Positions 19,651-31,177 of a stretch of 64,000 bases of DNA are shown in pieces. The notes under the pieces are model-generated. The model was not told where the DNA came from. It made no database searches and worked only from the letters and a program-made list of their open reading frames with translations. Each line of letters begins with the position of its first letter. Positions within the stretch are counted from its first letter, which is position 1. The DNA comes from Aquarana catesbeiana. Its lineage: Eukaryota; Chordata; Amphibia; Anura; Ranidae. Location: NCBI RefSeq assembly GCF_042186555.1, contig NC_133328.1, forward strand, positions 60,187,431 to 60,251,430, read 5' to 3'. The position numbers and the translations under genes are program-made.

Positions 19651-22600
19651 AGGATGAATTATGGGTGGGATGAGATCTGGGGAGGGTGGGTGTGATGAGA
19701 GGAGGAAGGATGATGGGTGTGATGAGATCAGGGGAGGATGGGTGTGATGAGAGGAGGAAGGATGATGGGTGTTATGAGATCAGGGGATGATGGGTGTGAT
19801 GAGATCAGGGAAGGATAAGTGTGATGAGATCAGGGGATGATGAGTGTGATGAGAGGAGGGTGGATGATGGGTGTGATGAGAGGAGGAAGGATGATGGGTG
19901 TGATGGAATTAGGGGAGGATGGGTGTGATGGGATCAGGGGATGATGTATGTGATAGGATCAGGGGATAATGGGTGTGATGAGACCAGGGGATGATGGGTG
20001 TGATGAGATCAGGGGATGATGGGTGTGATGGGATCAGGGGAGGATGGGTCTGATGAGATCAGGGGATGATGGGTGTGATGAGATCAGGGGATGATGGGTG
20101 TGATGGGATCAGGGGATGATGGGTGTGATGGGATAAGGGAATGATGTGTTTGATGAGATGAGGGGATGATGGTTGTAATGGGATCAGGGGATGATGGGTG
20201 TGAGGAGAGGAGGAAGGATGATGGGTATGATGAGATCAGGGGATGGTGGGTGTGATAATATTACGGGATGATGGGTGTAATGAGAACAGGGGATGGTGGG
20301 GGATGGTGGGTGTGATGGGATCAGGGGATGATGGGGGTGATTAGAGGAGGATGGATGATGGGTGTGATGGGATCAGGGGATGATGGGTTGGAAGAGATCA
20401 GGGGATGATGGGTGTGATGGGATCAGGGGATGATGGGTGTGATGGGATCAGGGGAGGATGGGTGTGATGGGATCAGGGGATAATGGGTGTGATGAGAGGA
20501 GTATGGATGATGGGTGTGATGAGATCAGGGGATGATGGGTGTGATAAGAGGAGGATGGATGATGGGTGGGATAGGATCAGGGGATGATTGGTGTGATGAG
20601 AGGAGGATGGATGATGGGTGGGATGAGAGGAGGATGGATGATGAGAGGAGGATGGATAATGGGTGGGATGGGATCAGGGGATAATGGGTGTGATGAGAGG
20701 AGGATGGATGATGGGTGGGATGGGATCAGGGGGTGATGGGTGTGATGAGAGGAGGATAGATGATGGGTGTGATGAGAGGGTGATGGGTGTGTTGAGAAGA
20801 GGATGGATGATGGGTGTGATGAGAGGGTGATGGGTGTGTTGAGAAGAGGATGGATGATGGGTGTGATGAGAGGAGGATAGATGATGGGTGTGATGAGAGG
20901 AGGATGGATGATGGGTGGGATGGGATCAGGGGATGATGGGTGTGATGAGAGGAGGATGAATGATGGGTGGGATGGGATCAGGGGATGATGGGTGTGATGG
21001 GAGGAGGATGGATGATGGGTGTGATGGGATCAGGGGATGATGGGTGTGATGAGAGGAGGATAGATGATGGGTGGGATGGGATAAGGGAATGATGTGTTTG
21101 ATGAGATGAGGGGATGATGGTTGTAATGGGATCAGGGGATGATGGGTGTGAGGAGAGGAGGAAGGATGATGGGTGTGATGAGATCAGGGGATGGTGGGTG
21201 TAATGAGAACAGGGGATGGTGGGGGATGGTGGGTGTGATGGGATCAGGGGATGATGGGGGTGATTAGAGGAGGATGGATGATGGGTGTGATGGGATCAGG
21301 GGATGATGGGTTGGAAGAGATCAGGGGATGATGGGTGTGATGGGATAAGAGGAGGATGGATGATGGGTGTGATAAGAGGAGGATGGATGATGGGTGGGAT
21401 AGGATCAGGGGATGATTGGTGTGATGAGAGGAGGATGGATGATGGGTGGGATGAGAGGAGGATGGATGATGAGAGGAGGATAGATAATGGGTGGGATGGG
21501 ATCAGGGGATAATGGGTGTGATGAGAGGAGGATGGATGATGGGTGGGATGGGATCAGGGGGTGATGGGTGTGATGAGAGGAGGATGGATGATGGGTGTGA
21601 TGAGAGGGTGATGGGTGTGTTGAGAAGAGGATGGATGATGGGTGTGATGAGAGGGTGATGGGTGTGTTGAGAAGAGGATGGATGATGGGTGTGAAGAGAA
21701 GAGGATGGATGATGGGTGTGATGAGAGGAGGATAGATGATGGGTGTGATGAGAGGAGGATGGATGATGGGTGGGATGGGATCAGGGGATGATGGGTGTGA
21801 TGAGAGGAGGATGAATGATGGGTGGGATGGGATCAGGGGATGATGGGTGTGATGGGAGGAGGATGGATGATGGGTGTGATGGGATCAGGGGATGATGGGT
21901 GTGATGAGAGGAGGATGGATGATGGGTGGGATGGTATGAGGGGATGATGGGTGTGATGAGAGGAGGATGGATGATGGGTGGGATGGGATCAGGGGATGAT
22001 GGGTGTGATGAGAGGAGGATAGATGATGGGTGGGATGGGATCAGGGGATGATGGGTGTGATGGGAGGAGGATGAATGATGGGTGGGATGGGGTCAGGGAA
22101 TGATGGGTGTGATGGGAGGAGGATGGATGATGGGTGTGATGAGAGGAGGAAGGATGATGGGTGTGATGAGAGGAGGATGGATGATGGGTGTGATGAGAGG
22201 AGGAAGGATGATGGGTGTGATGAGAGGAGGATGGATAATGGGTGTGATGAGAGGAGAATGGATGATGGGTGTGATGAGAGGAGGAAGGATGATAGGTGTG
22301 ATGAGAGGAGGATGGATGATGGGTGTGATGAGAGGAGGATGGATGATGGGTGTGATGGGATCAGGGGATGATGGGTGTGGTGAGAGGAGGATGGATGATG
22401 GGAGTGATGGGATCAGGGGATGATGGGTGTGATGAGAGGAGGAAGGATGATGGGTAAGATGATAGGAGGATGGATGATGGGTGTGATGAGAGGAGGATGG
22501 ATGATGGGTGTGATGGAAACAGGGGATGATGGGTGTGATGAGAGGAGGATGGATGATGGGTGGGATGGGATCAGGGGATGATGGGTGCGATGAGAGGAGG

Positions 22601-23640
22601 ATGGATAATGGGTGGGATGGGATCAGGGGATGATGGGTGTGATGGGAGGAGGATGAATGATGGGTGGGATGGGATCAGGGGATGATGGGTGGGATGGGAG
22701 GAGGATGGATGATGGGTGTGATGGGATCAGGGGATGATGGGTGTGATGAGAGGAGGGTGGATGATGGGTGTGATGAGAGGAGGAAGGATGATGGGTGTGA
22801 TGAGAGGAGGATGGATGATGGGTGTGATGAGAGGAGGATGGATGATGGGTGTGATGGGATCAGGGGATGATGGGTGTGATGAGAGGAGGATGGATGATGG
22901 GAGTGATGGGAGGAGGATGGATGATGAGAGGAGGAAGGATGATGGGTGTGATGGGAGGAGGATGGATGATGAGAGGAGGATGGATGATAGGTGTGATGAG
23001 AGGAGGAAGGATGATGAGAGGAGGAAGGATGATGGGAGGAGGATTGATGATGAGAGGAGGATGGATGATGGGTGATGAGAGGAGGAAGGATGATGGGTGT
23101 GATGAGAGGAGGATGGATGATGAGAGGAGGAAGGATGATGGGTGTGATGAGAGGAGGATGGATGATGGGTGTGATGAGAGGAGGATGGATGATGGGTGTG
23201 ATGAGAGGAGGATGGATGATGGGAGTGATGGGATCAGGGGATGATGGGTGTGATGGGAGGAGGATGGATGATGAGAGGAGGAAGGATGATGGGTGTGATG
23301 AGAGGAGGATGGATGATGAGAGGAGGATGGATGATGGGTGTGATGAGAGGAGGATGGATGATGAGAGGAGGATGGATGATGGGTGTGATGAGAGGAGGAT
23401 GGATGATGGGTGTGATGAGAGGAGGATGGATGATGGGTGTGATGAGAGGAGGATGGATGATGGGTGTGATGAGAGGAGGATGGATGATGAGAGGAGGATG
23501 GATGATGGGTGTGATGAGAGGAGGATGGATGATGGGAGTGATGGGATCATGGGATGATGGGTGTGATGGGAGGAGGATGGATGATGAGAGGAGGATGGAT
23601 GATGGGTGTGATGAGAGGAGGATGGATGATGGGATCAGGG
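19651..23640. repeat. 4-kb minisatellite, mixed 25- and 27-bp units
   Basis: About 150 units of two interleaved types: GATGAGAGGAGGATGGATGA+TGGGTGT (27 bp) and GATGGGATCAGGGGATGATG+GGTGT (25 bp). Larger duplications exist: GGATAAGGGAATGATGTGTT occurs at 20131 and again at 21079 (948-bp offset) with matching downstream variants such as GGTGGGGGATGGTGGG, and TGTGTTGAGAAGAGG pairs recur. It lies directly upstream of the GPR158 promoter. Repetitive open frames on both strands here are artefacts of the unit. Confidence 0.95.
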
Positions 23641-24184
23641 AGTGTATATTCAGGTTCAGCACTGGACAGCTCCTTCTACCGTTCTTGTAGAAATGGCTGA
23701 GCGGTGATTGACATGGATTGCGCCCATACACAGGGAAGGAAGGCTGAGCATACCTATAGGAGGCCGGTAGGTGGGTGGGAGGAGGAGGAGGAGGCTGTAC
23801 GTGTCTGTCTGTAGAGAAGTGTAGTTGAAGGATCGGGGAGGACGGAAGGCGGACTGTGATTTCTCCGGTAGTGTATTAGCGGGCAGTCCGGCGGGGAAGG
23901 TGATGCCCAGCCCGGAGGATCGGAAGGATTATCCGGGAGATGCGGGGAGAAGGGAATATGGGAGGATGGGGATTCAGACGTAAGCAGTGTAGCCTGTGTG
24001 CTCCATGGGATGTAACCTGCTCACATCCAGGCGCCTGTCTGCGTAATTCCAGCTGGAAAGCTGCTGGGAGGGAAGGCTGGAGCTTCATCTTCCTCTGCTC
24101 TTCCTTCCCCCTGACCACAGGTGACACCTTGCAGGGATATTAGAAGCTCCGATGGTCAGCAGTCGTTAAACTTCCCCGGGAATC
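23641..24184 (+). promoter_or_regulatory. GPR158: GPR158 proximal promoter and 5' UTR (CpG-rich)
   Basis: Single-copy, GC-rich sequence with frequent CpG between the minisatellite and the start codon; the GC-rich character extends into the exon. No clear TATA box is seen, which suits a CpG-island promoter. An in-frame TAA at 24167-24169 sits 15 bases before the chosen ATG. A CTGACCACAG|GT at about 24112-24122 could be a cryptic splice-like site. The transcription start cannot be placed from sequence alone. Confidence 0.6.
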
Positions 24185-25038
24185 ATGGCTCCGGTTGCCG
24201 TGTTTGCCGCCTTGGTGGCCAATGCCTGCTGGCTGGCGGCGGCGGGGTCTGGCTTGGGTCTGGACGGGATGATGAAGAGCCGCGATCAGCCGCAGCAGCC
24301 GATCTACAGCATGGAGCGCGCAGCGCTGTGGATCAGCACCACGGACAGCAGCGGAGCGGCGCCCAGCCTGGCCGAGGACCTACCTAAGCATGTGGCCGCC
24401 TTCCTCTACACCGGGGACTCCAATGAACTCCGGCGAGCCAACTGCTCCAAGAGGTACGAGCTGAGCAGCCTGTCAGGGTTGTCCCCCAGAGCCACCCATC
24501 AGTCCCTCAACAGCTCGGTGGAACTGCTCATCCATTCAGCCAACTTTTTGAACATGATGTTGCAGAGCAATAAGTCAAAGGAGCACCCAGCTCATAGGGA
24601 CCTGGAGTGGTACAAAGCCCTGATAAGGAGTATTTTGGAAGGAGAGCCCAGCATCCTGAGGTGTGCCATCACTGTCAATGTGGAGCCACATTCCCATGTC
24701 CCACAGGTGTTTCTACAAGGGACTAGAGTTGAGGACAAGATCCTCCTGGAAGACTTGACCTCCTCAGCTTACCACTTGGCCAATGCCAGCCAGGAAACTG
24801 ACTGGTTCCACACCTTCAGACACAAACTCAGGCCTCACCATCACAAGAGGTCCACCAATGGTGCTAAAACTTTGGAGGAAAGCTGGAAGAAGGGGACCAG
24901 CTTCATCACCAACAAAAGTCATGTCAGGTGGTCCTCTCCTTTTCTAGAATGTGACCAAGGGACATACAAACCCAACTGGATCCTAACGCTCTCTGCTGCG
25001 TTTTATGGGCTTAAGCCAAACCTTGTGCGGGAATTCAG
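24185..25038 (+). CDS. GPR158: GPR158 first coding exon (partial gene)
   Basis: Encodes 284 codons plus two bases of the N-terminal ectodomain of GPR158, a class C receptor-like membrane protein of neurons that binds RGS7-Gbeta5 and has been reported to respond to glycine through its extracellular Cache domain. Features: hydrophobic signal peptide (about residues 1-21), the conserved FLYTGDS...RRANCS block (73-88), FLNMMLQSNKS (121-131), LEGEPSI (151-157), HLANAS..TDWFH (197-209), FLECDQGTYKP (253-263) and YGLKPNLV.EFR (274-285). Five N-glycosylation sequons are present: N86, N109, N129, N200, N243. The ATG is the first after an in-frame stop. GPR179, the paralogue, is the main alternative, but block spacing fits GPR158 better from memory. 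The remaining exons are outside or beyond the intron. Confidence 0.9.
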
Positions 25039-25044
25039 GTAGGA
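25039..25044 (+). other. GPR158: Splice donor of GPR158 exon 1
   Basis: TTCAG|GTAGGA: exon ends in CAG with GT at 25039-25040, splitting the Arg codon AG|G (phase 2). The open frame hits TAG at 25040-25042, so splicing here is required. The same boundary follows the EFR residues in the mammalian protein as I recall it. Confidence 0.85.
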
Positions 25045-25084
25045 GGACATTTTTTTCTCAACAGGTTTTTGCTTTCAGCCCATA

Positions 25085-26491
25085 GCAGACAGAGGCAGAC
25101 AGTGTATAATAGGTATAGTAGTAGTTCACATTTAGTTGAAAATATTCTAAAATGTTGATGACGTTTTGATACCCACCCAAGTATCTTTCCCAACTTCAGG
25201 TAAGGTCCATGAACATACCCCAACATTTATAGTCACTTTTATAGTCACATAGGTAGTAACTCAGTCACCATAATCCAATCACCATAGATTGTATTAAGGC
25301 TGATGTGTGGCAAGCAATGGAGACAGAGGCAAATACTGTATAATAGGGCCAGTAGTAGTTATCAACATTCAGTTGGACTTGTTCTGTAACGTTGATGACA
25401 TTTTGACACGCATCCAAGTATCTTCCCCAACTCAGGTGAGAGCCAGGAACATACCCCAGTGTTTATAGCCACATAGGTTACTCCGATACCAAAATACAAT
25501 CATTATGGACTGCATTAAGGCTGCACTCATCCTAATATTTTCCTCAGCTCAAGTTAGGGTTAAGAACATACCTCAGCATTTACAGCCACACCATAAACCC
25601 ATCACCATAGAATGTGCAATGCATTTTGCGATAGATATGTTTCTGGCAGTCTTTCCAGCCAAACAAGCTACTTGAAAGAATGGGTGAGGGCTGGAAACAT
25701 GCCCTAGCTTTCATAGCCTCGCCATAATCCCATCACCTGAGAAAGTGTTAAGACATTTTGTGGCAAGTAAGGTTGGGTATGTTTCTGGCACTCTTTTCAG
25801 CCAAACAAGCTACTTGGATGAATGGGTGAGGGTTAGGAACATGCTCTAGCTTTCATAGGCTCGCCATAATCCCATCACCTGGGAAAGTGTTAAGACATAT
25901 TGTAGCAAGTAATGTTGGGTATGTTTGTGGAACGTTTTCCAGCCAAACAAGCTACTTGGATGAATGGGTGAGGGTTAAGAACATGCCCTAGTATTCATAG
26001 CCTCAGCATTATTCCATCACCATGGAAAGTGTTAATGTATATTGTGGCAAGCAATGTTGGGTATGTTTCTGGGACTCTTTTCAGCCAAACAAGCTACTTG
26101 GATGAATGGGTGAGGGTTAGGAACATGCTCTAGCTTTCATAGCCTTGTCATAATCCCATCACCTGGGAACGTGTTAAGACATATTATGGCAAGTAATGTT
26201 GGCTATGTTTCTGGCACTCTTTCCAGCCAAACAAGATACTTGGATGAATGGGTGAGGGTTAGGAACATGCTCTAGCTTTCATAGCCTCGCCATAATGCCA
26301 TCACCTGGCAAAGTGTTAATGCATATTGTGGCAAACAATATTAGGTATGTTTCTGGCACTCTTTCCAGCCGAACAAACTACTTGGATGAATGGGTAAACA
26401 TCTTGAGCATTACAGAACAAGTCCAGTTGAATGTGACTAACTACTACTGGCTATACCATGATTTGGATAAATGAGAACCTTCAGAGGCACT
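25085..26491. mobile_element. Inverted-ended element with internal tandem repeats, GPR158 intron 1
   Basis: The left side (25088-25160 and a second copy at 25310-25400, with AGTAGTAGTTATCAACATTC and TTGGACTTGTTCTGTAA) recurs as reverse complement at the right end (TTACAGAACAAGTCCAGTTG, 26412-26431, to CACTGTGTAATAGGC). Between them lie the 142-bp repeats. The arrangement suggests a DNA transposon or foldback element whose interior was amplified. No transposase and no certain target duplication. Confidence 0.55.
25600..26400. repeat. 142-bp tandem repeat, about 5.5 units
   Basis: The landmark CAAGCTACTTGGATGAATGG recurs with exact 142-bp spacing at 25664, 25806, 25948, 26090, 26232 and 26374 (diverged in first and last). 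Each unit also contains GTTGGGTATGTTTCTGGCAC and CATAATCCCATCACCTGG. Less regular relatives extend left to about 25160. Confidence 0.93.
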
Positions 26492-26880
26492 GTGTAATAG
26501 GCAATTTTCTCATTAGAGCTAGCCTTTGCCAGAACGACACCTCGCTGATGATCAGCTAATAATAAGAATGCTAATAAAAGGTTTCACTAAGCGCTGTTTA
26601 CAAATCTGTGATACTTGGTGGAATTCTGTGAATCGCGTATTTGCATAATAACAACTGCAGACTAATTAAGTTTCTTAATTACACAGGATGTTGTGGAAAG
26701 CTAAAATGAATCTATTGTTCAGACAGATAACCCTGGGTACAACTGCCGGCTTAATAAATGTAATAACTGTAGCTGCTATGTTATTACTTACACTACACTG
26801 TGTAATTAGTGGCTGCCGTTACATTCATAATTTTACCAACTGGAAAGCACATCTCATTGTTCTTCAAAACAGGCACATCC
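26492..26880. other. Non-repetitive intron sequence, candidate conserved element
   Basis: No gene or known repeat. AT-rich with several TAATTA/TTAATTA-type sites and balanced composition. An inverted pair TTAATTACACAG (26675-26686) and CTGTGTAATTAG (26799-26810) brackets 112 bases. Could be a conserved regulatory element or an old MITE; only an alignment would tell. Confidence 0.3.
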
Positions 26881-26890
26881 TGGAATGATG

Positions 26891-27075
26891 GGCACACATA
26901 CACACACATATACACACACATACACACACACACATATACACACATATACACACACATACACACACACACACATACACATATATACACACGCACACACATA
27001 TACACACACACATACACACACATACATGCACACACACACACACATATACACACACGTGCACACACACACACATAC
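26891..27075. repeat. (CA)n / (TACACA)n microsatellite
   Basis: Almost pure ACACAC with TACACA and ATACAC interruptions. A second, impure CA-rich stretch runs at about 27225-27345. The apparent His/Thr- or Cys/Val-rich open frames here are repeat artefacts. Confidence 0.97.
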
Positions 27076-27345
27076 TCTATCTTGCTATCAGTCACTTCTT
27101 TAAAAGCATTTACTCACATGCTACCTATACATACCTATTTTCTCTTTCTCCATCGCTCATAGAGGTGAAACCTCTATTAACTTGAGGGTAGACACACTCA
27201 TTTTCAGACACATATTTAACATATACACATACTAATACACCTATATAAAATATGTGCACACACAGCATGCATTGACATTCATAGATAGACACACACACAT
27301 ATTGCACGCACACCTAGATACACACATACGCACACACACACGCCA

Positions 27346-28865
27346 GCAACAGTTTTCTAAATATAGCTCACTAAAACGGCTCACCCTTTGTGCGCCGGAC
27401 TAGTGATAAGTCTAAGAAGGATGAAGAAGCAGCATCTGCAGTAACCTCATTATGTCTCTCCATTACTTATTAATCATGTGTTGAAGTACATACAGTACTA
27501 TAATATATTAATGTCCTCTTCTCCTCTAAATACAAGCATGGACATAAGCCAGACTCAATCTGGGTGATCATGGCAATTGGCAGCGAGACGCAGCGCCAGG
27601 CAGTGCGAACAGCTATGCCAGTTAAAGGATTTTACTCCTGAATGACTGAGTCTAGAAGGAATTGGGGTAATTTGTTTTTAAGACCAGGGGATTTCAGTGA
27701 ATGACTTGACCCTGGGCAAACTCAGTGCAGTTATTAGATACAATAAGCCAATAAAGTCAGGATTATCATCCTCAGCAGCGCACCAAATAGCTGGAGACTG
27801 ATTTCTTATGGAGCATTAGAGTGGCTGTAGTGTAATAGCACAAGGCTAGTTCTTTGGTTACCCTTTTTTTGCTGTAAATAACACATAATGCAGTTTGGGT
27901 TTTTTGTCAACGACCTGAAATATAATTCACTAATTCATGTGTTCAAATGGAGCCAAGCCATGTTTTCTGACAAAGGCTGGTAATTTTCCATCTCATTTTA
28001 TATTACCACACTTACAATTTTAATATTTAATTTTGTAATGCATCAATAAAATTTCAAGTTCATCTAAACACGATATCAACAGTGCTCTCTCCATTACACA
28101 TAAAAATGTATCCAGAGTTATAACTGAATAATATGTAGAGACTTCTGTAGCATTATCACTTGTTTGGTTTTGACTTACGGTAATTTTTTAGATTTTTACA
28201 AGAAAAATGTGTAAGATACAAATATTGCTGTTACCTTTAAACACGTGTACATAATCACATCAACCATTCAGAAAATTAAAAAAAATAGTGAACTGATTGG
28301 CTCAAACCAGGATTCAGCCTTGAACACCGCAGACCTTTGGTGCTTTGTCCCAGGTATGTTTGCGCCATTTTCAGTTTAATGTCCTCATGCATGCCCTCCT
28401 GTCTTTCTCTGTTTCAGGCGAGTCTTTCTCACAGCCAACACAACACTCCATTGCAGTATTGGAGTGTTTTTTTGAGTACACTGGTAGTCTCCCTCTTTCC
28501 TGTGCAGGAAATTCACCAACCACAATGTATTGTGGGATGACCTCTTCCGCTACTATACCTTTGATAATCATCATAATTTATAATAGTCACAGATGCAGTT
28601 CATTTGCTGTTTGTCTACTATAATTCATCAATAATTCTTCTAACTTTCACTTTGTGGGCCATAATTACATAAAAGATGAAAAAAATGCTTGTATTGTCAC
28701 GTTATTTGTCACTCGCAGTCAGTTAAGCATGACCATTTTAAGTCAATTAGTTATAGTAGTTAGGGAGAAAAACGGAAAGTTATAAGGACAGAATTAGGAG
28801 TTTCAGGGTTAGCTGACTGCTTGTCCTATATTGATTATTATTGGTATTTTTATAGTGTTGACAAT
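27346..28865. other. Single-copy intron sequence
   Basis: No coding or clear repeat signal. The stretch 27420-27900 is balanced in composition, lacks repeat landmarks seen elsewhere in the window and is a candidate conserved non-coding element. At 28430-28540 there is a partly self-complementary segment around ACTCCATTGCAGTATTGGAG that may be a small MITE. Confidence 0.35.
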
Positions 28866-30613
28866 CTTTTTTTATTTTTTTAAAAGAGTTTTTATTGCAA
28901 CATGTACAAAAACAAGAGAGGAGCAAATTGCAGATAATTGTTGTACAGAAAAAAACCCCACTATAAACATTGTTTTTCCAGTACAGGACAATCCTTCCAT
29001 ATATTCTACATCAATAGTCCTATAAGTACATATAGCTTTTTATTTTTAAATAACAAACACACGCAAAATCAATTGAATAAAAAAAACATAAGATGATACC
29101 TACCTCAGAACCATTGTGGATTGTACTATTACCTTTCTGCTTATATTGTACATCATTTGGATGTGTTCTTCTGAATACATATACTTAGCTAATAGTTAAC
29201 TTGCAGCTCCTCATGGGCTATCTGTCACTGTATCCATAGATTCTACCCATTTCTCACAGATTTTATTACATTTTTTGGACATCCCCTAGCATCATAAGTC
29301 ATTTTGTATAGTGCGACATTAGCATTGACTAGGGATTTCCAGGCTGATAATGTAAGGTACTCCTTCCTAATCCAGTGGATTGCAATCAGTTTGCAAACAT
29401 AGAAAAATAACAGTCGTAACAGGGTTATCATATTATTGTCCATAAGCTTGTCTTAATTATTCCCAAAGGCCCCACCATAGGACTATATATATTCAGGAGG
29501 TCGAAAAATTGTCTGCAATGAACTGAGTGACCTGGGATCAGAGGGGGCGAACTCTACTGCACTCCCAGACCATATGTAGAAAGGATCCTTCCATAGTTAG
29601 GAGTCTAATCTTAATCTAAGAGGTATATAGTACATTTGGTATAGATATCTCAATTGTATCATCTTATCCCTGGCTAAAATGACCATGGCCATATACGAGG
29701 CAAGTACTCCCTCCCAAAGTTCTTCCGTCAGTTCTGGTATGATAATGTGCCATCTATCCCTAATTCTCCTGTTTTTCCATGTTGCAGTCTTGTATATTGA
29801 AACCGCCAAGCACTAGATATCCTTAGCTCCATTTGCAGTTGTGCAAAGAATTTGAGTCTACCTATGTCATATATTTAATGAAGATATTTGATCCCAAACT
29901 GAGACCATCTGTACCTATCCTCCAAGTGAAAGAATTAATTTAGACATGGGTTGAACCAAAGTGGAGCATTGGGAGATAAATGTAGGGGTTGGTCAGCGAT
30001 ATGTTTTAGGCAAATCCCCAAAATGCATTTAGCAGACTTAAGTATATCCTTGCCCCCTAACTTAGGTACCTCCTCTCTGTAGAAGAAATTCAATAGGGCC
30101 TTGTATGAGGAAGCAACTGCTGCCTCCACTGCCACTGCCGCATTATTCATTTTCAGAAACATCCGCCAATGAATATATACTAGTTGAGATGCAAAGTAGT
30201 ATAGACGGAGATCTGGCAACGCCAGTCCTCCCTGATAAACTGGCAGTTGCAAGATATCTAAGGAAATCGTTGACGCTTTGGAACCCTATAAGAAAGAGTT
30301 TAGCAAAGAGATACTATATGTTTATTATTTTTAGGGACATACACAGGGGTATTAGAGAGAGCATTCAATAATTTTGATGGGAAAATTATTTTGAATAGAT
30401 TTACTCTACCCAATAATGTAAGTGGGAGAACCTTCCCTTTTTGTATCCTGTCTCTAAACATCCTGATAATAGGCCATAAGTTTATATCTATTAATGTCAT
30501 TAATGGTAATTGAATACTAATTTCCAAATATTAAACTTATCTCTTACTATTATGGGGCAATGGGCAGGAATTACTAGATCAGGCCGTGGGTCCAGCGGGA
30601 ACAGCGTTGACTA

Positions 30614-31049
30614 ATGCCCTGTACACGCGGTAGGACACTGATCGGACATTCCGACAACAAAATCCATGTATTTTTTCCGACGGATGTTGGCTCAAACTTG
30701 TCTTGCATACACACGGTCACACAAAGTTGTCGGAAAATCCGATTGTTCTAAACGCGGTGACGTAAAACAGGTACGTCGGGACTATAAACGGGGCAGTAGC
30801 CATTAGCTTTAGTCTCTTAATTTATTCTGAGCATGCGTGGCACTTTGTGCGTCAGATTTGTGTACACACGATTGGAATTTCCGACAACGTATTTTGTTGT
30901 CAGAAAATTTTATAGCAAGCTCTCAAACTTTGTGTGTCGGAAATTCAGATGGAAAATGTGTGATGGAGCCTACACACTGTCGGAATTTCCGACAACAAGG
31001 TCCTATCACACATTTTCCGTCGGAAAATCCGACCGTGTGTACAGGGCAT
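30614..31049. mobile_element. Inverted-repeat MITE, copy C, inside the L1
   Basis: 436 bp; ATGCCCTGTACACGCGGT at left, ACCGTGTGTACAGGGCAT at right, flanked by TA on both sides (30612-30613, 31050-31051). Opposite orientation to copies D and F, judged by the AGTAGCCATTAGCTTTAGTC segment. It splits L1 coding text. Confidence 0.92.
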
Positions 31050-31177
31050 TAGTCCAATTGATACGAAATCCTGAGAAATCACCGAATTTCTGTATCAACG
31101 AAAGTGCAGCTAACAATGAGCTATCCAGATCACTCAAGTACAGTACAAGAGCATATTGTCTGCATATAAAGAAACAC

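Noticed and set aside
22082..23731. Long open frames on both strands (MMGVMRGGWMMG... and PSSILLSSHPSS...)
   Set aside because: Translation of the 25/27-bp minisatellite; no non-repetitive protein text and no start context.
24112..24122. Intron in the GPR158 5' UTR at CTGACCACAG|GT
   Set aside because: A single splice-like word without a partner; left as a remark, not a feature.
26793..27162. Cys/Val- and His/Thr-rich open frames
   Set aside because: Products of the CA microsatellite.
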